Of a stretch of DNA of 64,000 bases, positions 23,285-33,374 are shown one piece after another. The notes beneath the pieces are model-generated. The model did not search any database, was not told the DNA's origin, and was given only the letters and a program-made list of their open reading frames with translations. Position numbers and translations under genes: made by a program. Each line of letters begins with the position of its first letter. Within the stretch, counting starts at the first letter, position 1. The stretch is from Oncomelania hupensis (lineage: Eukaryota > Mollusca > Gastropoda > Littorinimorpha > Pomatiopsidae): the NCBI GenBank assembly GCA_036898135.1, contig CM072526.1:4241555-4305554 (forward strand), given 5' to 3'.

Positions 23285-24577
23285 CTGCAACACAAACAGG
23301 AAACAAGATGGTAAGCCATTCAAATGTAGCAAGATACACTCACACACAAACCCACACCTCACTCACTCCCCCCTCCTCATCCCCAACAACAACAACAACA
23401 ACAACAACAACAACGGGTTCAAAGGGTTCCTTTCGTGGGCGGTGTGGTGGCTGTGCTTTAACCTAACGAAGAAAATAAAAACAATAAGCCCTTAAAGTAC
23501 AAATACCAATGTTCTACATGCTTAGCAGTAGTTAAAGTATCTGCCAAGTACAAATGATGGATTTCGGTTCAGCTGTTTTTTAGATATGGCAAAAGGTGTG
23601 TTAGAACAAAAAATAGTGACATTTAGGAGCAGCGGACTGACCTACTTGTAGACAACCACTGCCACTGAAGGATGGCCCATGATTTGGAGCAAGGGCCTAC
23701 CTTTATAAAAGTAGATAAATAAATTTATAAATAAATAAATAAAAATAAACGTTTTTTGTTGTTGTTGTTTTTGTTTGTTTGTTCGTTTGTTTGTTTGTTT
23801 TTCTTGTGATTTTTTTTTTTGGGAGGGGAAGGGGGGGGGGGGGGTCTTTAGCCGTCCTGGGCAAAGGGTGTTTAGTAACAAAATCACTCAACTGACCTTC
23901 ATATTTTCGGTAGAGCAAATTTGATGAGGCATGAGGCTGGCTACTAACGTAGGTGTCGTACCTGTGAAGTTTGGTCAAAATCCGTTCAGCGGTTCTTAAG
24001 AAATGGAGATCAACAGACCGCTTGACGCATCGACCCACTGAGTTTTTGGCTCGTTCTGATTCCCGACTATTTCAATGTATTTCTAAATAAATCTTAGAGA
24101 TCTTGCGTGCGTCACCATTTCAATATTTACACATACGGGTCAATTATAAAAATATACAGATGCCGGAGCTGGAATTGCAATTCCTGGCTTGCAAATTTAG
24201 ACTTCGTATTATATTGGTAAGAATGCCTCAATATTTACAGACGAAGTATATGCTATCTTTAATGGCTTTAAATAGTGTGTATAACTTACCAACTGTGTGT
24301 ATGTATGTGTGTGTGTGTGTGCGTGTGTATGTCTGTGTGAGTGTCTGTCCGTGTGTGTCTGTGTTTCTGTGTGTGCGTCTGTGTGTGTGTATGTTTAGAT
24401 CCTTATATGTGTTGATTCAAAATCAGTTTTATATTCTTTGCAACGTTCACACCGACTCAACCAAAGCTTTTAGGTTTTGAAGCTAGTTCAGCCAGGCTAG
24501 CTATAAATAGCTTCGCCGGTGCTCTTCTTTCCTTTCCTTTCACTGAAAGGGAGGGTGTAGGCAAGCTATAACACACA
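23285..24577. repeat. Intergenic or intronic, with simple repeats
   Basis: (AAC)n at about 23388-23413, AAAT/GTTT-type repeats at 23712-23800, a poly-G run near 23830, and GT-rich sequence at 24296-24392. No supported gene. Confidence 0.6.
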
Positions 24578-24652
24578 AATGAGGAGTTTTGTCCCGGACG
24601 AGTTTTTAAGAAAAAATGTATGTGACTGGTCTAGCGAAGAAGATAGTATAGA
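24578..24652 (-). repeat. R1 retroposon fragment, copy h
   Basis: Internal R1 piece on the minus strand: GAGTTTTGTCCCGGACGAG, AAGAAAAAATG and CTAGCGAAGAAGATAGTAT match the centre of copies b and e. Confidence 0.7.
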
Positions 24653-25167
24653 CTCAAGACTCAAGACTCAAAGATTATTGGATTTTGCTACAAGCAATTA
24701 ACATTAAAACATTACAAGAAACAATAGGCAATACAACTTTCAACACAAACTGAACACAATAACGGATCAAGGTTGCATTATCATGCGCAGAAACACTCCA
24801 AAACAAGGACATAACCTCAAGCAGATACGCACCGACACATACATAGAGACACAGAAATACACATACACACTACACACACGCACACAAACTTACAAACACA
24901 CACGCACACACATGTATTTACAAAACCATATACATGAGACACGGTATTGACAATAATACAACTCATTAAAATTGGAAGTAAAATTAGGTGTGTGGCACGA
25001 GTGCGCACACATCCATGCTGGCGTATTCACACAACATAAAATGATAACACCGACAAATATATAAAACATACAATATAATATCGTAGATCAAGAGCATAAT
25101 CCAAAAATAAGTGACGCACACACACACCTACACACACACACACACACGCACACACACACACACACAT
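24653..25167. repeat. CA-rich non-coding stretch
   Basis: Several CA tracts (24850-24915, 25110-25165). May include the 3' UTR of the 2A-type LINE, whose coding end lies just beyond R1 copy e. No gene seen. Confidence 0.5.
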
Positions 25168-25181
25168 GTATCTAGTTAGGA

Positions 25182-25882
25182 TTGATTGATTGATTTATTT
25201 ATTGTTGCTTTAGGTCCAGCGGACTCTTCCGAGCCAAATCAGGACCGGACAACCCCCGATCCGCATAAAAGATCTGCTGAAACAACCCCAGTGGGAAAAT
25301 TGAATGCCCTTCACCGGCCACTTTACAATAAAGACATCCCACGCGGGGGACGGCTGAGGGTTGACCTCAACTACGCGAACACCTCGGTTACAAAAACAAA
25401 ATAGAATACAAACATCATTATAAATCATCAACAAAACACATACATATAAAATGCCTATAGTGCTAAATAGTACAATCATAGGAAGCCCTAGTGACCACCC
25501 GGCAGAAAGCGTCCAACACTCCCAAGCTGATCCAACAGACCTTATACACAAACAAGGAGTCTTGTCCAGGAAGAGTTTTCAAGAAAAAAGGTAGGTCATT
25601 GATCTAGCGAAGAAGAAGATAGTATATCAGAGTGAAGGACAGAGCAGGAATAGGAAAGAGTAAATGAGGAAGACAGCGACAGTGGGAATTTAAAGCACTA
25701 AATTTCCATAAAGTGGGGATACTATTTATACTGAAAACCCCCGGCACTCCAACGGGGGTACTGTTGCCGCAGTGAATCTGTCTTGCCTATAAAGGAAAGA
25801 CAGGTCTTCAACTGTGGCTTTCACTGTTCCCTTTATAGGTTTGAACAATCTACAGTGGCAAGATTGCTCATGACCCCAAGGG
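25182..25882 (-). mobile_element. R1 retroposon, copy e: full length with 14-bp TSD
   Basis: A complete minus-strand copy of R1, 701 bp, bounded by a perfect 14-bp direct repeat GTATCTAGTTAGGA at 25168-25181 and 25883-25896. It gives the element's true ends: the 5' end near CCCTTGGGGTCATGAGC and a 3' tail of TAAATAAATCAATCAATC. Near the 5' end ACCTATAAAGG and CCTTTATAGG can form a hairpin. It inserted exactly at the stop codon of the 2A-type LINE. No conserved ORF is seen, so it is a non-autonomous retroposon. Confidence 0.9.
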
Positions 25883-25890
25883 GTATCTAG

Positions 25891-26745
25891 TTAGGAAAAC
25901 TCTGCGCACCTCTGTCGCTGCTTGTATGCCAGAAAAAGATAACGAGCCAAATTACTGGTTATATCATCGTTTGAACATTTCAAAAGGTAGCTAAAAGAGT
26001 GCTCTCCTTGAATAAATTGAGCAATGTATTTGTTTCTGATAGTTGTATACTCAGGACAGTGCAATAAAAAATGCTCCTCTGACTCTCTTGGAGCTCCGCA
26101 GGGGACGCACGATGCGTCAGCGGGTTTTCCGACATGCACGATTTGAACACTATAGTTAAGGTACAATATGCCCAGACGGAACTTGATTAACACATCCCTG
26201 AAACATCTTTCTAAAACTGTGATGAAATAGCGCTCAATTTCGATGGAGGTTTTAAATTGCCTGTACCTAGAATATCTTTCACTGTCGTTAAGTGCTGACC
26301 ACCACTCCTGGCAATAATTATCAACTAGTCTTTGCTTTAAGTCATGAATAAAACGAGACTCATCTATTACATGCTGTTTTATCCATAAAAAACCAAAACC
26401 AGAGTGGAATAAAAGATCTTTAACTCTGGTTGCCCAGCACGACTTCCCATTTTCTGTCATTTTTAGCATCATTCTGTATGCTTGCTTTGGTAGTCTTGTG
26501 TCAGGCATAGCAAGCAGTTTTAACCAGTATTTAATACTTCTCAAGGTACTCTGTATGAATAATGGATGACGGCCTGATTCACCATAGACCATTCTATTGG
26601 GGGTCTTGATTGGGACATTCAAAAAACGTTTTATTGCCATGACATGCACCCTCTCTAGGTTTTCAAGCCTGAGCAGACCCCAGACTTCTGAAGAATATAG
26701 GAGAATAGGAGTTATCTGCGAATCAAAAATCTTAAAAAAATACAT
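25891..26745 (-). pseudogene. 2A-type LINE ORF2: C-terminal domain
   Basis: The post-RT region of the LINE polymerase: QITPILLYSSEVWGL (RT thumb boundary), then a ~200-residue connection domain and a C-terminal zinc knuckle-like CVPCGAPRESEEHFLLHC. Ends at TAA 25891-25893, exactly where R1 copy e inserted. Separated from the RT core by a frameshift near 26740. Confidence 0.75.
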
Positions 26746-27223
26746 GGCTTGGCAAATCTTTCAATGTTTTCAAAATTTTTAGACATTCAAATGTTGATCT
26801 TCTGCCTTTTTGTACAAAATGATCAACACCTCTGGCAAAACTCATTCTAGTTGTGAACTTAAAACCAAAGTAAACATAATTATTTACAACATCAAGTTGA
26901 ACGCCATCCAAAAACCATCTTTGGCATTGCTTCAGTATACCGCCATTTCTAAATACCATTATTTTAGTTTTATCTGTGTTAATAGTAAGTTTACGATTAG
27001 AACATGCATTAAAAAGACAATTATGCTGATTTTGAAGCCCAAGAGCGGAGTTTGATATGAGGGCTATGTCGTCAGCAAACATGAGTAAGAACAACTCAAT
27101 CAAACCTGGCATGAGCTGTACCCCATGCTTACCATTCTCTTTTACGTTTTCTGCGACAACATTAATGAACAGGGAAAACAAAGAGAGACTTAAAACACAT
27201 TCTGTCTCACGCCGACTGGGCAC
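26732..27223 (-). pseudogene. 2A-type LINE ORF2: RT motif C region
   Basis: Contains MFADDIALIS, the catalytic FADD of LINE reverse transcriptase, then KLTINTDKTKIMVF and FLDGVQLDVVNNYVYFGFKF. Frame differs from both neighbours, marking two frameshifts (near 27200 and 26740). Confidence 0.8.
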
Positions 27224-27579
27224 TCGAAAAAGTCTGTAACATCATTTCCCACTCGGACACAAGATAAAACTGACTTATAAATAGATTTGAATGCGTCAAA
27301 TATTTGTCTAGAGACGCCGACATCAGTTAGCCTGGCAAAAAGAGAAATTGTGTCGACTGAGTCAAATGCCTTGCGTAGATCAACGAAGGCAACAAATAAT
27401 TTACCACCCCTCCTACCTAAAGCCCTTTCAATTATTGCAGACAAAGTAAATATATGATCCACAGTGGAGTAGCTTTTACGAAATCCAGCTTGGGTTTCGT
27501 CAATTTTCCCGTTATGTTCCATCCAGTTTACAAGCCTATCATTTAGTATAGATGTGTAGCATTTACTCATTATACACAA
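27190..27579 (-). pseudogene. 2A-type LINE ORF2: RT motifs 2-B
   Basis: Encodes NWMEHNGKIDETQAGFRK, FVAFVDLRKAFDSV (motif A) and CPVGVRQ (motif B start). The frame is lost just after VRQ. A run of five C near 27590 probably marks the frameshift from the preceding segment. Confidence 0.8.
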
Positions 27580-27881
27580 AAGGGATACCCCCTATAATTA
27601 TCAGGTATATTTTTGTCACCCTTTTTATAGATTGGACATATAACAGCTTTACACCAAGATTCAGGATAAAAACCTTCTTTAAACAGTTTGTTAAACAAAG
27701 GAGTCAAAAAAGTTACCACAAGACCCTCAGCTGCCTTAAGCATATCAGGTAGAATTCCATCAATGCCGCAAGCTTTGCCATGCTTCAGCCTACGGATTGC
27801 ACGTCTTACCTCCTCCACTGATATATCTGAATTAAGTTCAAAATTCACGTCCTCAGTAGTGGCACCTACATCAACAACACT

Positions 27882-27967
<86 letters not shown>

Positions 27968-28193
27968 TATCACCATCATCCGATGATTTTGGCTGAGAAA
28001 GCGTTTCGACATCACCGTCCACCGGCTGCCGATCGGAATTGAAAAACCCCTTTAAAGTGGTCGTACCATGATTTAGCTGTAATACGGATATCGACCAAAT
28101 GTTTCCTTTTTCTGATAAATTGCCTAGCTTCCTTCCAAAATGCAGAAGAGTCACGAGTGCTACTAACAAGTTTATCAATTTTGACGCGAGCAT
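27570..28193 (-). pseudogene. 2A-type LINE ORF2: RT start with poly-Asp expansion
   Basis: Encodes RT motifs 0-1 (VEEVRRAIRRLKHGKACGID, FYPESWCKAVICPIYKKGDK). Immediately upstream is an in-frame (CAT)n/(ATG)n microsatellite at 27885-27970, translated as runs of Asp. The expansion keeps frame because it is trinucleotide. Confidence 0.8.
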
Positions 28194-29397
28194 AAGATTT
28201 CTTTTTCTCCTTTAACAGAGTAACGTAAACATTCCGTGAGCTCGCATAATTGTGTCTGTCTGCCGGGTCATGAGTTGCTCTATAACGTCTAAGGAGTTCT
28301 CTAACTTCCTTTTTGGAATCGGAACACTCAGAATCGAACCATGCGGCTTTGTGTTCTTGTTTATGAGGACCATGATAAAATCTTTTCCTCATACTTTCAC
28401 TAGCAGACAAAAAAAGGCAGCCCGCAAACGTGTTCAAAGCCGCGTCCACATCACTGTCGATCTCCGACATCGCTCTCTCCAGCTGCTCAGCTGTATTGTC
28501 TGATGTTAAATTATCAATAAAGGTGTCCACTTTGTCCCTGTCCCACAATATTTTCTCTGACCACGCAACCCGCTCACCGCGCGATTCATGACCATGTTCG
28601 TCTTCAGCCTTAGAAGTAAGTATAACAGGCATATGTCGAGATTCAATTCGCTCGCCAATTTTGAATGAGCACACAAAATTAGAGGACAACAGATCGTTCG
28701 ACAGAATAAAATAATCAATAACACTACTTCCATTTTTAGAGATATATGTGAAAGTACTTTCTGATGGCAGCGCAACGCATCCGTTCACAATAGAGCAATG
28801 AAACATAGTACATTGTTCACTGAGTTGCTCACCAAAAAGGTTGGTAGTATTGTCTGCTGACACCCTGGGAAACATAGCCTGAACTGATTTTTGCAGTGCG
28901 AGATCCGTGTCAAAGTCATCAAGATCATGGCCGTTCAGCTCTGAAGTTCGTGCATTAAAGTCACCACAAATAACAAGACTGTATTCATCTGAACTAAGAT
29001 CCAGGATGCATTGTTCAAGAACTTCTATTCCAACCCCGTGTTCAGCCGTGTTCCAGTACGGTGAACCTTGAGGGTGTATGTATGTACAGAGGAAAATTAA
29101 GTCTCTCTCTGTGTTACAAAACTCCTTGGAAATGCGGAACGCTAACATGCTATCATACTCAACGTTTAGCTTTTCAACGTACTGCATAATTGTTTTACGT
29201 ACAAACACTGTGACACCCCCCGAACAACGGCCAAACTGGCCCAGCCTCTTAGCATTGCAATTGAAAATGTTAAAATCACTAAACGCTTGAAAATTAAAAT
29301 CATATTGTAAGAAGGTCTCTGTTAAACACATAATGTCGAAGGTTTGTATAAAAGTGCTAAAATCTGGTGAGTTTAGTTTGGCCAAGAGCCCCTCCAC
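28012..29397 (-). pseudogene. 2A-type LINE ORF2: endonuclease domain
   Basis: A 461-codon frame with an APE-type endonuclease: FDIMCLTETFL (catalytic Glu region), SGGVTVFVRK, YSLVICGDFNARTSEL (D-x-N), SVIDYFILSN and IESRHMPVILT (in place of SDH). A linker to the RT follows (YDHFKGVF) before frame loss near 28045. This is the best-preserved part of the element. The ORF2 start may lie slightly upstream in another frame (GSWDVEGLL). Confidence 0.8.
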
Positions 29398-29454
29398 ATC
29401 CCAAGATCCAAATCTCCACTCTTGACGTTTGTGCTGCGAACCTCGGCCTGCATC

Positions 29455-30228
29455 CTATGCTTGATCATCGAGCTCACCAGCAACACCACTCCCACCGAAC
29501 TCCGCACATCGTCTGCCGCCGTTTCTTCCCGCACCATGCCCGCCGCCAACAGCGCCACGTATCTCACCCCCACGACTGCCTCTTCCCCTGCCGCTGCCGT
29601 TTGACTTCTCATTCGTTGTCTTCTGTCGTACGCCAACATCAACGTCTTCGTTCTCTGCTTCTAAAGGGCTGTAAACATGTTGATCATCCCTGCCGCTAGT
29701 ACTGCTCTGATTCTGCACTGGCCTGCTGCGCATAATGTTTCTTGCTTGTTGACGCGTTATCGGGGGACTGGGGGACCAGGCGCCGTGTCGCCGGACAACC
29801 GCATCCGCAGTCTCCGACACTACCGCGGAGTAGAGACGAGTTGTAGCTCTGCCGCTACCGGAGTCCGTCTGCAAATTGGCAGGTTTTCTTTTCAGAGACG
29901 GTTGTCTCTGACTCTGAATCACCGTATCGGATTCAGCGTTGTAATCCCACCTTACACCGTTGAGGTACAAGTGGTCATGGACCATGGTAACTGTTTTCTT
30001 CATGCGTTTGGCGTCGCTCACTTTGTCCTTGAGTTGATCACGCAACTGGCGTCTCGCTTCCCTCACTCGCTTGGTGTAGTCCTCCGAAACTGATGTAATG
30101 CAGGATTTTTTGAAGTTCTTCTTATGCTGCAGAATGAGCAACTTATCTTTGTAAAAAGTACAGCAAGCGATGATGGGTCTAGGAGATGTTTGTGTATTTA
30201 ATCTGTGAACTCGATCGAATGGAATGTT
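29455..30228 (-). pseudogene. 2A-type LINE ORF1: C-terminal half
   Basis: Continues the ORF1 RNA-binding domain (FDRVHRL, then RPIIACCTFYKDKLLIL, as in L1-type ORF1p RRM/CTD) and ends in a long basic Gly/Arg-rich tail (SGRGRGSRGG). The 774-nt stretch is in frame with the half at 48910-49593: removing 30229-48909 rejoins them at a codon boundary. ORF1p binds LINE RNA. Confidence 0.8.
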
Positions 30229-30793
30229 TCTAAGACCAAAGAACTTATTGTTGATTTTAGAAGAGACAGAGATGATGTTGCTGCAAGCACAATCCATGGT
30301 GAAAATATTGAAATGGAAGAGACCTACACATACCTTGGTACAATTTTTGATAATAAGCTAAAATGGGATGCCAATACTGAATCGATTGTCAAGCGGGGGC
30401 AGCAGAGAGTATACCTTCTCAGAAAACTCAACTCTTTTTCAGTAGACAAAAAATACTTTGTTTTACCAGTCTTTCATTGAGAGTCTTTTGACTTTTTCAT
30501 TCATATGCTGGTTTCCTAGTCTGTCGGTTAGGGACAGAAATAGTCTCTTCAGCATTGTGAAAACGTTTTCCAAAATTACCGGTGAGGAGCAGAGGAACCT
30601 ATCTGCCTTCTGCAATCAGCAAATCACAAGGAAAGCTAAACAGATTGTCAGTAAACCGGAACATTTTTTGGCCGATGAGTTTGTACTTCTGCCTTCAAAA
30701 CGTCGTTTTGCTCAACCCATTTTGAAAACTAAAAGATATTCAAACTCATGTGTACCCTCTGCTGTCCGCCTTCTCAACGCCTATACAATGTAA
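30229..30793 (+). pseudogene. CR1/L2-like LINE RT C-terminal fragment
   Basis: Encodes the end of a LINE RT: SKTKELIVDFRR, YTYLGTIFDNKLKWDANTE and RGQQRVYLLRKLNSF, then, after a frameshift near 30465, FYQSFIESLLTFSFICWF and a C-terminal region ending SAVRLLNAYTM. No endonuclease or catalytic RT motif is present because of 5' truncation. Confidence 0.85.
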
Positions 30794-30887
30794 TACAAAA
30801 GACTTTTTTTTTTGCTTCTTGTTTTTTGTTTTTTTTGTTTTTTACGATTGATTTCATTGATGATTGTGTCATTATAGACAATAGATT

Positions 30888-31062
30888 AGAGATAGCAAAT
30901 ATGGGCGTAAAGCCCCTTTGTTTTCCTAACGCTATTTTATTGCAATATAGGGCTGTTTTATGGGCATTTTAAAAAAATCCGGCATTTGCTAAATATAATA
31001 CATATTCGTATATCTTGCGTCTTTGGTTAAAACAAAAAAAATTACAACCCTTCTTCAATTAT
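30888..31062. repeat. Maverick left terminal inverted repeat
   Basis: Outer ~88 bp pairs with the right end with several differences and one ~21-bp gap. 30976-31033 is a perfect 58-bp match to 48093-48150 reversed. The inner part (TTACAACCCTTCT at about 31042) pairs with 47020-47057. Confidence 0.9.
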
Positions 31063-32056
31063 TTGAGGCATATCAGACTCAGATATCAAACACTTCAAAA
31101 ACGCATTCATTCCCTGCACAACACCAAGCACGCACAAGCCCACATTAAGCTGGGTTTGTAGTAGACCCTAAATAAAATACTGTATGAGTTTACTATTTTC
31201 TCACGCACTAAGCTAGCCTTGACACACAAACTATAGGACAGAATTGTGAGCATGCGCACTGCTGTTGCACTATAAATAATCACGGGTTTTCTACAGTATT
31301 CACCCAGACACATAAACACATATTTCATCATGCACCCAGGTAACTTTGAAATGCATTCTTGGTGATGCCTCCCGTAGCACTATAAATAATCTGTTGTTTT
31401 TTTTATTATCTATACATTATTCGCCTGAACACACAAACACAGGATAGTGGTATTGTTTATTTTAAGTTCCAACACGGTAATTGTAATCCTAGCCCTATTT
31501 GTTAGTCCGTATATTTATCCCCTATTGTGTGCATGTGCAGGTGGTTGGAATGTAAATATAATATATTCTTTTTTAAACATCGAAATAAATGTAAATGTAT
31601 AAACTATTTGCGCACAAACACACTCGCACACACATACAAACACACATGCAAGTAAATTAATTTACAACATGAAAAAAAAAATTAAGGCACAACACAGAAT
31701 CGAACCCACACCTTCCCAATTACAAGTCCGTCGTTCTACCCTCGCAGCCATTAACGCTTGATGTTTGTACTGCGAAAATTAATCTATATAATCCCAAACA
31801 ACTATACCAGACTAATTGTGCTACATGGCGCAGGTGGTTGGAATGTAAATATAATATATTCTTTTTAATCATCAAAAAAATTACAACCCTTCTTTAATCA
31901 TTTTAGGCGAAATCACAGTATTCAAACACGAAGGGCTTTGTTGGAATTCTGCCACGTCACGATTGTGCCACCATGTTAACAATGACAGCGCAAAGGTGAC
32001 ATTGCAATTTGCAGTGATGTGAAGAGAGGATCAACCGCACGGAGTGTATTTATGAC
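31063..32056. repeat. Maverick left subterminal region with direct repeats
   Basis: Non-coding. AAATTACAACCCTTCT recurs at 31039 and 31873 with ~40 bp of similarity after each. GGTTGGAATGTAAATATAAT plus flanks recurs at 31543 and 31833. GCACTATAAATAATC recurs at about 31267 and 31378. CATGCAAGTAAATTAATTT at 31645 recurs at 32970. Such subterminal repeats could bind a replication or integration protein, or may be remnants of insertion. Confidence 0.7.
31688..31757 (-). repeat. tRNA-like sequence in Maverick left end
   Basis: Minus-strand reading gives a weak A box (GAGGGTAGAACGACGG), an anticodon-loop-like ACTTGTAAT (UGU in a Thr-like context) and a good B box (GGTTCGATTC). Stems are imperfect. 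Most likely a tRNA-derived SINE head or decayed tRNA that landed in the element. Confidence 0.45.
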
Positions 32057-32911
32057 ATGTCTTATTTTCATGTGATTGAAAACGTTGACGAAAGCATTAA
32101 TATATTACAAGGCCTTGTTGTTGATTTAACAGTATCAGACGACGAAAACGTAGACGAAAGCGCAAACAGTGGTTGTGTTACTGTTAAACGAGAACTTGAA
32201 GTTGAAGCGACTGATGCCATCAGTGATGAATGTAAATTAGAAAAAATAAACAATATTGATGCCAACATTGAGTATTACTCTAAACACCTTAAGTATTACC
32301 AAAACTTAAGAAAAACATATAGAGAAAAGGGATACTTTGCTGCTGTTGGGTTTGAAACAACTGAACAAAAGAAACTACCAAAGAAGCCAAAAGAAGTTCA
32401 ATTTGTTCAATCTACAAAACCAGCCGCAAAACGAAAAGTGTCTAAGAAAGAGAAAGAAAAAAAAATTACTCAATTGAGAGGTCGCGAGCTGCTTGACAGA
32501 TTGGAAAAACATGTTGTAAAAATAATTCCCCCTGGTGTAACACGGCCTGAAATTCCCGAGTTCGACGAAAATGAACAAAATGTAGACAAGATTGAAAATA
32601 TATTAAAAAATGGTGAAAAATGTATTAAGCATAAACATTCTATGATTTTATCTGACGCTGTTAAATTTGGGTTGTGGATTGAAAAGTACCAAGATCAGTT
32701 AGACAAACAAACATTTGAAACCTTTGTTCAAAACACGTTAACCTTTAGTGTATGTTATGCATATGGACTAAAACGAGTGGCTTATGTGTTTTCAACGTAT
32801 AAAAGACTGCAAAGATTAAACATAAGTTTGGACATTGCTATGAAAATAGCTGATAAAATAAAAAAGGCTATGCTGTCTTATCCAGTACGAGCAAGAACTT
32901 GGATGAAATAA
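32057..32911 (+). CDS. Maverick protein of unknown function with SUMO-type motifs
   Basis: 284 residues, no recognised enzyme fold. The N-terminus has GLVVDLTVSDDE (about residues 19-30): a hydrophobic VVDLT core followed by acids, the form of a SUMO-interacting motif. VKRE at about residue 43 fits a SUMO acceptor site. The middle is highly charged (KRKVSKKEKEKK, a possible nuclear localisation signal). The C-terminal ~90 residues are helical and better ordered, with two Tyr/Phe-rich helices. First gene at the left end, transcribed inward and followed by 460 bp of non-coding DNA. A nuclear, host-interacting role is inference. Confidence 0.75.
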   Translation: MSYFHVIENVDESINILQGLVVDLTVSDDENVDESANSGCVTVKRELEVEATDAISDECKLEKINNIDANIEYYSKHLKYYQNLRKTYREKGYFAAVGFETTEQKKLPKKPKEVQFVQSTKPAAKRKVSKKEKEKKITQLRGRELLDRLEKHVVKIIPPGVTRPEIPEFDENEQNVDKIENILKNGEKCIKHKHSMILSDAVKFGLWIEKYQDQLDKQTFETFVQNTLTFSVCYAYGLKRVAYVFSTYKRLQRLNISLDIAMKIADKIKKAMLSYPVRARTWMK

Positions 32912-33374
32912 GGTGAGTTTTTGTTTTATATGCAATCGCCGGCAATGGGATTAAAGGGGAAGCTTTACACATGCAAGTAAATTAATTTTATTGTCGCTGT
33001 GCCTGACTGTCTGTCTGTTTGTCTGTCCGTCTTTCTCTCGTCAATTGTCACCCCCAACCAGCCCATGGTTTCCCCTTTTAAATAGGTTGCAAGTGCAGTT
33101 GACAGCACAGTCATGTTTCTCTGCCCCAACGGTTTATTGATTGAAAGGCCGCGTTAATGTTTACACAGTGGTAAAGCGTGTAGTGACGGCAATGCAGTGA
33201 TGCATGACAAGTCTGAGATATAAAAACGTTATTACGCATTCATAAGTAAAGTCGCGGTTGCTTCCCTTTGACTGTATTGGTCTGCGCGAATGAAATTCCC
33301 TAGTTAATTGTTTTTTTAAAAGTCAGTTTTTAAATTAATTATGTTTTAATTTAAAGTTTTGCGTCAGTATAAAA
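32912..33374 (+). promoter_or_regulatory. Non-coding region upstream of PolB
   Basis: Contains a second copy of ACATGCAAGTAAATTAATTT (about 32968), shared with the left subterminal region, a (CTGT)n-like patch at 33005-33035, and GCGTCAGTATAAAAATGACG over the PolB start, where TATAAAA may serve as promoter or leader. Regulatory role inferred from position. Confidence 0.45.

Larger units (their letters stand above)
25883..30228 (-). mobile_element. 2A-type LINE (CR1/L2-like), 3' portion
   Basis: Minus-strand LINE containing the C-terminal half of ORF1 and all of ORF2. Its 5' portion lies 18.7 kb away at 48910-49593, on the far side of a nested insertion (30229-48909). At least four frameshifts break ORF2. 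CR1/L2 group membership is inferred from the two-ORF layout, the ORF1 type and the RT motifs. Confidence 0.85.
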
